The notes beneath the pieces are model-generated. The model had not been told where the DNA came from. It worked only from the letters and a program-made list of their open reading frames with translations, and made no database searches. A stretch of 64,000 bases of DNA from Bradyrhizobium algeriense (GTDB lineage Bacteria; Pseudomonadota; Alphaproteobacteria; Rhizobiales; Xanthobacteraceae), in NCBI RefSeq assembly GCF_003062295.1, contig NZ_PYCN01000019.1:92025-156024 (forward strand), read 5' to 3'. Position numbers and translations under genes: made by a program. This document shows, piece after piece, positions 1 to 7,139 of this stretch. The first letter of the stretch is position 1, and each line of letters starts with the position of its first letter.

Positions 1-427
1 CAAGCCGCGCGCGTTTCCGCTCGGCTATTTCGTTGCGCGCTCATTCATTGCCGAGCGGCTGGCGCTGGTCGGCGACGCCGCGCACGTCATTCATCCGATC
101 GCGGGGCAGGGCCTCAACATGGGCCTGAAGGACATCGCGGCGCTGGCCGAAGTCGTGGTCGATGCGGCGCGGCTCGGCATCGATCCCGGGCAGGCCGACG
201 TGCTCGACCGCTACCAGCGCTGGCGGCGCTTCGACACCATGGCGATGGGGATTGCCACCAATTCGCTGAACTTCCTGTTCTCGAACGAATCGACGCTGCT
301 GCGCACCGTACGTGATATCGGGCTTGGCCTCGTCGATCGCGCGCCGCCGCTGAAGAGCCTGTTCATCCGCCAGGCCGCGGGGCTGTCGGGCGAAGTGCCG
401 CGGCTGCTGAAGGGCGAGGCGCTGTAG
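1..427 (+). CDS. UbiH/UbiF/Coq6-family FAD monooxygenase, C-terminal part
   Basis: The 5' end is cut off by the window; the reading frame begins at base 2. The visible 141 residues contain GDAAHVIHPIAGQGLNMGL, the second FAD-binding motif (GD box) of the UbiH/UbiF/VisC flavoprotein hydroxylases. These hydroxylate the ubiquinone ring at the inner membrane. The C-terminal helical part that follows (FSNESTLLRTVRDIGLGLVDRAPPLKSLFIRQAAG) also fits this family. The exact ring position hydroxylated cannot be told from the fragment. The gene converges on the Trm112-like gene, with a palindromic repeat between them. Confidence 0.88.
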   Translation, partial: KPRAFPLGYFVARSFIAERLALVGDAAHVIHPIAGQGLNMGLKDIAALAEVVVDAARLGIDPGQADVLDRYQRWRRFDTMAMGIATNSLNFLFSNESTLLRTVRDIGLGLVDRAPPLKSLFIRQAAGLSGEVPRLLKGEAL

Positions 428-432
428 TTTCT

Positions 433-514
433 CGTAGCCCGGATGGAGCGAAGCGAAATCCGGGAGCAAGCGGGATGAAAGACCCGGATTGCGCTACGCT
501 CCATCCGGGCTACG
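433..514. repeat. Intergenic palindromic repeat, copy 1
   Basis: The element is flanked by perfect 18-bp inverted ends (CGTAGCCCGGATGGAGCG and its complement), with an inner inverted pair around AAATCCGGG. Related copies lie at 11730-11855, 24975-25096 and, more diverged, 56609-56685. Like REP/BIME elements, each sits just outside a gene, here between convergent genes. Confidence 0.8.
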
Positions 515-529
515 CGTGACGTCTTTCCC

Positions 530-727
530 TCAATCGATCTTCCGCGCCTCTTCCGGCAGCATGATCGGGATGCCGTCGCGGATCGGGTAGGCGAGCTTGG
601 CCGAGCGCGAGATCAGTTCCTGCCGGGTCGAATCGAACTCGAGCGGACCCTTGGTGACCGGGCAGACCAGGATCTCAAGCAGCTTCGGATCGACGGTGCT
701 GTCGAGGCGTTCGGGCGTGGCGTTCAT
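530..727 (-). CDS. Trm112 family protein (YcaR/UPF0434-like)
   Basis: This 65-residue protein carries LLEILVCPVTKGPLEFD and the downstream YPIRDGIPIMLPEEAR, the signature of the Trm112/YcaR family. Eukaryotic Trm112 is a zinc-binding activator of methyltransferases; in bacteria the role is poorly defined. Only one cysteine (CPVTKGPL) is present, so the four-cysteine zinc site is not intact, as in many bacterial members. The ATG start is taken because the whole conserved domain follows it. In relatives this gene is usually close to the LON-domain and CnoX genes, which here lie 4 kb away. Confidence 0.85.
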   Translation of the reverse strand: MNATPERLDSTVDPKLLEILVCPVTKGPLEFDSTRQELISRSAKLAYPIRDGIPIMLPEEARKID

Positions 728-788
728 TTGCTGTCTCCGGCTAGGCGGTGGTCCTTAGCATACCGGACCGGGCCTGCAACTGTGCGGA

Positions 789-857
789 CTATAGCGTTTT
801 CGAGCGAAGCGGATTCCGGTTCGCGTAAAGAAAGCGCGTCAAAACAAAAGGCTCTAG
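789..857 (+). repeat. Dispersed 65-70 bp intergenic repeat
   Basis: The segment starts CTATAGCGTTTTCGAGCGAA and continues to CAAAACAAAAGGCTCTAG, overlapping the last codon of the TetR gene. The same first 20 bases occur inverted at 47921-47940. I recognise this as a repeat common in Bradyrhizobium intergenic DNA; its function is unknown to me. Confidence 0.6.
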
Positions 858-1390
858 CGCTGGGCCATTTGCAACATTTCGTCGAGCACGGCCTGTTGCC
901 GCGCCTTCGGCAAGGCCTGGTCCGATAGCGCGTAGCCGAGAAACGCCCAATAGAGGAGTTGGGTGCGGGCGCGGGCCACTTCCGCCGGCAAGCCGGACTG
1001 CAACAAAAGGTTTTCGACATAGCTCAGCCGCCGCCGGTCAATCGCCTGGACGGCGGCGCGCGCGGCGGGATCGACGCTGGCCCAGGTGCGGACCGCCTTC
1101 TCCAGCGTCAGCTTTTCGCTAAATACCCGCCCCAGCAGCACCGCCAGCGGGTCTTCATCTTTCGCGGCGGCTTCGACATTGGCGATGATCTGCTCGGCGG
1201 CCACCTCGCGCCAATGCGCGAGGACGGCGGCATGGAACGCGTTGATATCGGCGAAATGCCAGTAAAAGCTGCCGCGCGAGACCCCCATCGCCTTCGCCAG
1301 AGGTTCCGCCTTCAGGGCCGTGAAACCCTTCTGCGCCAGCGTCTTGAGGCCCTGATCGAGCCAGTCCTTGGCCGAGAGTTGATCGCTCAT
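854..1390 (-). CDS. TetR/AcrR family transcriptional regulator
   Basis: This is a 178-residue one-domain regulator. An N-terminal helix-turn-helix (about residues 10-55, GFTALKAEPLAKAMGVSRGSFYWHFADINAF) is typical of TetR, and the C-terminal ligand domain is all-helical. The start MSDQLSAK is chosen because an in-frame upstream extension would run through both operators. It is divergent from the small membrane protein gene at 1482, and two related palindromes lie in the 91-bp gap. It therefore very likely represses itself and its neighbour. The inducer cannot be predicted. Confidence 0.9.
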   Translation of the reverse strand: MSDQLSAKDWLDQGLKTLAQKGFTALKAEPLAKAMGVSRGSFYWHFADINAFHAAVLAHWREVAAEQIIANVEAAAKDEDPLAVLLGRVFSEKLTLEKAVRTWASVDPAARAAVQAIDRRRLSYVENLLLQSGLPAEVARARTQLLYWAFLGYALSDQALPKARQQAVLDEMLQMAQR

Positions 1391-1411
1391 GGTCGTTCCC
1401 GCAATACCGCA

Positions 1412-1429
1412 CCATACACTGCTGTATTG
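1412..1429. promoter_or_regulatory. Putative TetR operator, site 1 (imperfect)
   Basis: CCATACACTGCTGTATTG is an imperfect palindrome with the same ATACA/TGTAT core as site 2, 44 bp away. It lies 22 bp upstream of the TetR start codon, where repressor binding would block that gene's own promoter. Confidence 0.7.
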
Positions 1430-1455
1430 ACAAGGACCAGCGCATGCTGGCATAA

Positions 1456-1473
1456 CCATACAGTGCTGTATGG
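1456..1473. promoter_or_regulatory. Putative TetR operator, site 2 (perfect)
   Basis: CCATACAGTGCTGTATGG has perfect 8-bp arms around a 2-bp centre. It ends 8 bp before the ATG at 1482 and touches that gene's ribosome-binding site (GGAGG at 1472-1476). Bound protein would block transcription or initiation. Confidence 0.8.
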
Positions 1474-1481
1474 AGGGTCCG

Positions 1482-1832
1482 ATGCGCGATCTCTTGCTGC
1501 AATGTTCCGGCCTCGCCGCAATCGCGGTGGCGCTGATCCACAGCGTGCTCGGCGAAACCAAGGTATTCGCGCGGGCGACCATCGAGCCGGCGCGGCTGCG
1601 CACGCTGATCCACTTGGTCTGGCACGCCGGCACCGTGGCGTGGATCGGTGGCGGCGTGCTGCTGCTCGCCGCGCCCTGGATGGAATCGGAGCCGGCGCGG
1701 CACTGGATCATCGTCACGGTCGCTTGCGTGTTCGGCTTCGCCGCGTTCGCCAATGCCTGGGCGACGCGCGGCAAACATTTTGGCTGGATGGCGCTGAGCG
1801 CGGTGGTAGCGATGGCGGTCGCGGGATATTAG
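1482..1832 (+). CDS. Small hydrophobic membrane protein under TetR control
   Basis: This 116-residue protein has about four hydrophobic stretches (near residues 6-23, 42-62, 73-92 and 99-115), so a small integral inner-membrane protein is expected. I do not recognise a named family. The start at 1482 is set by GGAGG five bases upstream; the alternative ATG at 1470 lies inside the operator. The divergent TetR gene and shared operators suggest an inducible two-gene unit. Involvement in export or membrane stress would be a guess from that layout only. Confidence 0.75.
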   Translation: MRDLLLQCSGLAAIAVALIHSVLGETKVFARATIEPARLRTLIHLVWHAGTVAWIGGGVLLLAAPWMESEPARHWIIVTVACVFGFAAFANAWATRGKHFGWMALSAVVAMAVAGY

Positions 1833-2109
1833 CCGGCGCGGCCCCCCGGCCTCACCGAGGCGCAAATGTCGGTTGCCGGTATCTTTCCGTGGACTCGCCG
1901 GCTCTCCGGAACGGGGGGATGGCCCCCAAGCTCCCGTACGAATACGGGGGTCGTGTTGCCGGCGCGCTGCGCAACACTCTTTGCCTTTGGAGTCATTACG
2001 CAAATGGCCTTTACGTCCCGGTAGGCATGCAACCGGGCACTGCATGAAATTAACGCGATGAAAGTTCTAACCAGACAACCGTGGACGGATATGACGATGG
2101 ACCAACGCC

Positions 2110-4632
2110 ATGTTCCGTATTTTTACGTGCCTTACGGGTGAGCACGATTGGCGGCTTGTTTTGCTCGCTGGTCTGGTTTGCTTCGTTGCAAGCATTGTTG
2201 CCGTCACCATTTTTCATCGCGCCGTCGCATCCCAAGCAAGGACGCGCCTGATCTGGATCGCAATTGCCGGCGCGGCGATCGGATACGGGATCTGGGCGAC
2301 ACATTTCATCGCCATGCTCGCTTATGAGCCTGGCGTTTCAACCGGGTACGGCATTGCCTTGACGGCGTCGTCGCTCGCCGCGGCGATGATCTTGACTTCC
2401 AGCGGACTTGGCTTTGCCGCCAGCGATCCCGGCCGGTGGCGCGCCCCGGTCGGCGGCATGATTATCGGAGCGGGCATTGCGAGCATGCACTATCTTGGCA
2501 TGTGGGCACTCGAAGTGCCCGGCCGCGTGAGTTGGTCACTGGATCTCGTGTTGGCATCCATCGCTCTCGGCATGTTCTTCGGCTATGCGGCGCTGACAAT
2601 CGCAACACGATACAACAACAGAGGGGGAACGGTTGCTGCTGCTCTCTTGCTCACGCTGGCCATCGTCTCGCATCATTTCACGGCGATGGGTGCGGTGCAG
2701 ATCGCTCCCGACCCGACGCGAGCGACCGACGCGTTATCGCTTTCTCCCGCCTTCCTCGCGCTGATGATTGCCGGCGTGGCCTTGTCGGTGCTCGGGATGA
2801 GCCTTGTTGGCGTGCTGGCTGATCGCCGTCTTGCCAACAGGACGCGCAAATTCGAAGAAATCATCAGCCAGTTGTCGCTCGCCCGGCTGGAGGTTGAAGC
2901 ATCACAAAGAGAATTGCAGGAACAGAAACTCCGACTGGATACGGCCATCAACAACATGGGTGAGGGCCTCTGCATGTTCGATGCAGAGAAGCAGCTTGTC
3001 GTATGCAACGATCGCTATGCCAAAATGTACCAGCTGTCGCCGGAACTGTTGAAGGCGGGAACGCCGCATCACGAAATCATCAAGCACCGGATTGCGAGCG
3101 GCATCCTCAAGGGCGAAACGAACGACAGCGCCGCGAAGCGGTTGATCTCGACATTGAATGCGTTGCCGCCGGACGCAACCACGAGCAGGGTCGACGAACT
3201 TGCGGATGGCCGACTGATTTGCGTTACCCGACAACCAATGCCAGGCGGCGGGTGGGTGGCAACGCACGTCGACGTCACCGAGCAGCGGCGCTCCGAAGCC
3301 AGGATCATCCATATGGCCCAGCATGACGCGCTGACAGAGCTGCCAAATCGAGTGCGGCTGAGAGTGCGCATGGATCACGCCCTTGCAATCACCCGCGAGG
3401 GCGGGTCCGGCCTTGCCGTGTTGATGCTCGATCTCGATCGCTTCAAGGAAGTCAACGACACGCTCGGTCATCCGACTGGCGACAAGCTGCTGCAAGCCGT
3501 CGCCGCGCGGCTGCTCGAATGCGTCCGCGAGACGGCCCTGATTGCACGGCTGGGCGGCGACGAGTTCGCCGTTATCGACTACGTGACCAATCCTGTCGTC
3601 GAAGCCACGGCCCTCGCCGAGAAAATCAGCCACGCGCTTTGCGAGCCTTTCGACCTTGGCGACCATCAGGTGACCATCGGCACCAGCATCGGCATTGCCA
3701 TTGCGCCACGCGACGGAACCAATCCCGACGAGATCATGAAGAGCGCGGATCTCGCGCTCTATTCCGCCAAGAGCGGCGGACGCGGCTCATTCCGCTTCTT
3801 CGAACCCGAGCTGGACCAACTCATGCGTGCGCGGCGCAACCTGGAGCGCGACATGCGTGAAGCGCTTGCCAAGGGTGAATTCGAACTCCACTACCAGCCG
3901 ATCATCAACGCGGCGAGCGGCGAACCTAGCGGCTTCGAGGCGCTCTTGCGCTGGCATCATCCGCAGCGCGGTTTGATCATGCCGGCCGAATTTATTCCGC
4001 TGGCGGAAGAAACAGGCCTGATCGTGCCGATTGGGGAATGGGTGTTGAGGACCGCCTGTACCGAGGCGGCAAAATGGCCCGCCGACCTCAAGATCGCAGT
4101 AAATCTGTCGCCCGCTCAGTTCAGAAGCAAGGAGCTGGTCTCGACCATCGTGGGCGCTCTGGCGAATTCGGGAATTGCGCCACAAAGACTCGAACTCGAG
4201 GTCACCGAGACGGTCACCATGCATGACAGCGAGGCGGTGCTCGCTGCGCTCGATCAGCTGCATAGACTGGGAGTGCGAGTAGCCCTGGACGATTTTGGTA
4301 CCGGCTATTCATCACTAAGCCTTCTTCAGAAGTTTCCGTTCGACAAAATCAAGGTCGATCGAAGCTTCGTCAGCGCATTGTCGGATGCAAAAGAGGAATC
4401 ACGCCTGATCGCACGCGCGGTGGTCCGCTTCGCTGTCAGTCTCGGCAGGACGACGACGGCTGAAGGGGTCGAAACGAAGGAGCAGCTGGAAATCCTTCGT
4501 GCGGACGCGTGCACTGAAATGCAGGGCTATTACCTTGGCAGACCGATGGATGGCGCCAAAGTTCTTACAATGCTGCGCGCGCACCCTCAAACTGGCAGAC
4601 GGCGTAGGCCTGTCAGGAGCGTGGCGCGCTGA
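2110..4632 (+). CDS. MHYT-PAS-GGDEF-EAL c-di-GMP cyclase/phosphodiesterase
   Basis: This 840-residue inner-membrane signalling enzyme has an N-terminal MHYT sensor of about seven helices (residues 15-238) with HF, MHY and HHF motifs near residues 65, 126 and 189, proposed in the family to bind a metal or gas ligand. A PAS domain follows (about 275-390), then GGDEF (482-486) and EAL (610-612). The cyclase motif is intact, but the inhibitory RxxD site reads RETA, so product inhibition is probably lost. EAL catalytic elements (EAL, VNLSPAQF, ETVTM, DDFGTG, KVDRSF, EGVET) are all present. Both activities are therefore possible. No obvious operon partner. Confidence 0.95.
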   Translation: MFRIFTCLTGEHDWRLVLLAGLVCFVASIVAVTIFHRAVASQARTRLIWIAIAGAAIGYGIWATHFIAMLAYEPGVSTGYGIALTASSLAAAMILTSSGLGFAASDPGRWRAPVGGMIIGAGIASMHYLGMWALEVPGRVSWSLDLVLASIALGMFFGYAALTIATRYNNRGGTVAAALLLTLAIVSHHFTAMGAVQIAPDPTRATDALSLSPAFLALMIAGVALSVLGMSLVGVLADRRLANRTRKFEEIISQLSLARLEVEASQRELQEQKLRLDTAINNMGEGLCMFDAEKQLVVCNDRYAKMYQLSPELLKAGTPHHEIIKHRIASGILKGETNDSAAKRLISTLNALPPDATTSRVDELADGRLICVTRQPMPGGGWVATHVDVTEQRRSEARIIHMAQHDALTELPNRVRLRVRMDHALAITREGGSGLAVLMLDLDRFKEVNDTLGHPTGDKLLQAVAARLLECVRETALIARLGGDEFAVIDYVTNPVVEATALAEKISHALCEPFDLGDHQVTIGTSIGIAIAPRDGTNPDEIMKSADLALYSAKSGGRGSFRFFEPELDQLMRARRNLERDMREALAKGEFELHYQPIINAASGEPSGFEALLRWHHPQRGLIMPAEFIPLAEETGLIVPIGEWVLRTACTEAAKWPADLKIAVNLSPAQFRSKELVSTIVGALANSGIAPQRLELEVTETVTMHDSEAVLAALDQLHRLGVRVALDDFGTGYSSLSLLQKFPFDKIKVDRSFVSALSDAKEESRLIARAVVRFAVSLGRTTTAEGVETKEQLEILRADACTEMQGYYLGRPMDGAKVLTMLRAHPQTGRRRRPVRSVAR

Positions 4633-4712
4633 ACGAGCCGTCAAGCGGATGGTAGCTGTGCTTGGACCATCGCAAGGCGTCTAACCAAACTGCTCAGGCA
4701 GAGGCTTAGCGG

Positions 4713-5387
4713 CTACTGCAGACCGGTGTCGCCGCTGGTGCGCTTCTTGGCGAGGTCCATTTCGGTCACCGCGATCAGGATCTCGGCGCGGGTTTTCAGG
4801 TCGGGCGCCTCCAGCATCGCCTGCTTCTCCGCCGGGCCATAGGGCGACATCATGGCGAGCGCGTTGACCAGCGCCTCGTTCGGCGCGCTCTCGATGCCTT
4901 CCCAATCCACCTTCAGATTGTTGGCTTCGAGAAAATCGGTCAGCACGTCGAGCAAGGCCGTGCGGTCGACCGCTTCTTCGCCCTTGCGTGCAACGAAATC
5001 GTCGGCGTAGGGAAAGAAATCCACCTTGCATTGCCGGTACGCGGTCAGTGCCGAGATTTCCTCGACCACCCTGAAGCGCGCGACGCCGGTCAGTTCCAGA
5101 ATGTAGCGGCCGTCACCGGATTCGGCGAGTTGCGTGATGCGGCCGACGCAGCCGACCCGGAACAGCTCCGGCCTTACCTCGTCCCTGCTGCGGGAACTAT
5201 CCGGCTGGATCATCCCGATCAGCCGGTGACCGTCGCGTAGCGCGTCATCCACCATCGCCAGATAGCGCGGCTCGAAAATATTGAGCGGCATCTGGCCGCG
5301 CGGCAGCAGCAGCGCGCCCGGCAACGGAAACACCGGAATGATTTCGGGAAGCTCGCCGGGTCCGCGGTATTCGGCATTGATCGGCAT
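4713..5387 (-). CDS. LON substrate-binding (PUA-like) domain protein
   Basis: The 224 residues match the stand-alone N-terminal domain of Lon protease: IPVFPLPGALLLPRGQMPLNIFEPRYLAMV near the start, then GCVGRITQLAESGDGRYILELTGVARFRV. There is no ATPase or protease domain, so it is not a protease; such proteins are thought to recognise substrates, but their role is not established. It lies 40 bp downstream of the CnoX-type gene on the same strand, which suggests a joint role in protein quality control. Confidence 0.88.
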   Translation of the reverse strand: MPINAEYRGPGELPEIIPVFPLPGALLLPRGQMPLNIFEPRYLAMVDDALRDGHRLIGMIQPDSSRSRDEVRPELFRVGCVGRITQLAESGDGRYILELTGVARFRVVEEISALTAYRQCKVDFFPYADDFVARKGEEAVDRTALLDVLTDFLEANNLKVDWEGIESAPNEALVNALAMMSPYGPAEKQAMLEAPDLKTRAEILIAVTEMDLAKKRTSGDTGLQ

Positions 5388-5427
5388 TTGCAGTCCCGGT
5401 CAGTTCGTTGGTTCGGTGGAATACGTC

Positions 5428-6351
5428 CTACGAGAACAGAATCGTCGACAGCCGCTTTCGTCCCTCGACGGTCGCTTCGTCGGCGCCTCCCCACGCCTCG
5501 AAGAACTGCACCAGTTGCCTGCGCGCGCCGTCCTCGTTCCACTTGCGATCGCGCCTGACGATTTCCAGCAACTGGTTGGTCGCCTCGGTGCGCTTGCCGA
5601 GGGCGTTGAGCGCGGTCGCCAGGTCGAATCTCGCCTGATGGTCGAGCGGATTTGCGGCGACCTTCTGTTCGAGCTCGGTCACCGGACCGACCGACTGGGC
5701 CTGCTCGGCGAGGTCGATCGAGGCCTGCACCGCCTTGACGGCCGCGTCGTTGCGCTTCGATTCCGGCACCATCGCTAACGTCTGCTTGGCCTGTTCGACG
5801 GCGCCCGTCGTCACATAGCATTTTGCCAGCCCTGCCATGGCTGCGATATTGGTGGCATCGAAACCCAGTATCTCGGCATAGATCTGTGCTGCCGCGGCAG
5901 GGTCGCCTTCCGCCAGCACGGCCTCGGCTTCCTGCAGGATCTCTGCGATATTCGGCTCGCCCGGCGCCGTCATGCCCTTGGTGAGCTTGTCGATGAAGGC
6001 GTTGATCTGGCTCTCCGGTACCGCGCCCATGAAGCCGTCGGCGGGCTGGCCGCCCACGAACGCGATCACGGCCGGGATCGACTGAATGCCCATCTGGCCG
6101 GGGATGGCCGGATGCTCGTCGATATTCATCTTGACCAGCTTGACCTTGCCCTTGGCCGCGCGGACTGCCTTTTCGAGAACGGGCGTGAGCTGACGGCACG
6201 GGCCGCACCAGGGCGCCCAGAAGTCAATCAGCACCGGCTGACGCTTCGATTCCTCGATGACATCCTTCACGAAGGTCTGGGTGGTCGTCTCCTTGATCAG
6301 ATCGGGTGCTGCCTGCGGCGCCGGGCCGCCGCCCTGCTCAACTATCGTCAC
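5428..6351 (-). CDS. cnoX: CnoX/YbbN-type thioredoxin-TPR co-chaperone
   Basis: The 307-residue protein has a thioredoxin domain (about 22-130) with the redox motif WCGPC (Cys49, Cys52), followed by a TPR-like helical half (about 140-305) that includes a second conserved block (NPLDHQARFDLATALNALGKRTEA). This is the architecture of YbbN/CnoX, a holdase that protects clients from over-oxidation and hands them to GroEL or DnaK. Many alphaproteobacterial members keep the active CxxC, as here, so it may also reduce disulfides. The neighbour is the LON-domain gene. Its leader holds an unusual 14-bp tandem repeat. Confidence 0.9.
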   Translation of the reverse strand: MTIVEQGGGPAPQAAPDLIKETTTQTFVKDVIEESKRQPVLIDFWAPWCGPCRQLTPVLEKAVRAAKGKVKLVKMNIDEHPAIPGQMGIQSIPAVIAFVGGQPADGFMGAVPESQINAFIDKLTKGMTAPGEPNIAEILQEAEAVLAEGDPAAAAQIYAEILGFDATNIAAMAGLAKCYVTTGAVEQAKQTLAMVPESKRNDAAVKAVQASIDLAEQAQSVGPVTELEQKVAANPLDHQARFDLATALNALGKRTEATNQLLEIVRRDRKWNEDGARRQLVQFFEAWGGADEATVEGRKRLSTILFS

Positions 6352-6382
6352 GGTATCCTCGCCTGATGTCTTGAGAAGATGT

Positions 6383-6438
6383 CTTGGAGTCAGAATCTTG
6401 GAGTCAGAATCTTGGAGTCAGAATCTTGGAGTTAGAAG
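6383..6438. repeat. 14-bp tandem repeat, four units
   Basis: CTTGGAGTCAGAAT is repeated exactly three times (6383, 6397, 6411), followed by a fourth unit with two changes (CTTGGAGTTAGAAG). The array is flanked on both sides by GAAGATGT plus a partial unit, and begins 32 bp upstream of the cnoX start. It is too short and spacerless for CRISPR. Confidence 0.9.
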
Positions 6439-6440
6439 AT

Positions 6441-6885
6441 GTCTTGGAATTTCGGACCCGTTCTAGCACGGCTAGGGGCGAAGTTCCTCATCCGGTAGAT
6501 GGCGGCTTGGTCACAAAATTCAATCGGCAGGCGCCGGCCGCGTCATGGGGGTCGGAACCCTGCCGGAACATCGACGCCCCGTCGAGGCAAGCCAAATACC
6601 TTCGATTGCGACGTGCGGTACGATTGGACGGCGTTGGGAGGCTCGTTCGGAAAAAAAATGGCTCGAATCGCTCTGCATCGCGCCCGTGGCCTGGCCTTGG
6701 GTTCCCGGCATGGGCTTACGGGCCGACAAACCCCGTTTAGGCGTTGTTTCGGACCGATTCGCTCCCATTTGTTAATGAAATCGGATGATCCGCGCGCCAA
6801 CAGATCGCACGCGGACTGTTGCATTCACGGTCCGCATTTGGCATAGGTCTGCCGTTGACGGCGAGTGATCGCCGCCATCTCGGAT
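6441..6885. other. Gene-free stretch before tRNA-Gly
   Basis: About 445 bases between the repeat array and tRNA-Gly. No frame gives a convincing protein. It should hold the cnoX and tRNA promoters, but I cannot place them with confidence. Confidence 0.5.
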
Positions 6886-6960
<75 letters not shown>

Positions 6961-6992
6961 GATTTTCTTCTATGGCATACCGGATCATCGAC

Positions 6993-7020
6993 AGGCCGCC
7001 TTTTGGCGGCCTTGTCGTTT
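6993..7020 (+). terminator. Rho-independent terminator after tRNA-Gly
   Basis: AGGCCGCC and GGCGGCCT form a perfect 8-bp stem with a TTTT loop, followed by TGTCGTTTT. It starts 33 bases after the tRNA, the expected place for its transcript to end. Confidence 0.85.
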
Positions 7021-7139
7021 TGGGTCGGGTCGTTTTTGGTGCCGCGTTGTGATTCAGCTCTCCCTTGGCTCGAGCGGCGCGTGTAATTCTCCCGGGCAAG
7101 AGGTTGTGGGGTCTCTTCATCACTCGGCGGGGCAATTTC

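Noticed and set aside
959..2047. Long open frame on the plus strand over the TetR/membrane protein pair
   Set aside because: Spans both divergent genes and operators; no domain, and the real genes have ribosome-binding sites and motifs.
6383..6438. Possible CRISPR-like array
   Set aside because: The units are 14 bp, adjacent and without spacers, so it is a simple tandem repeat.
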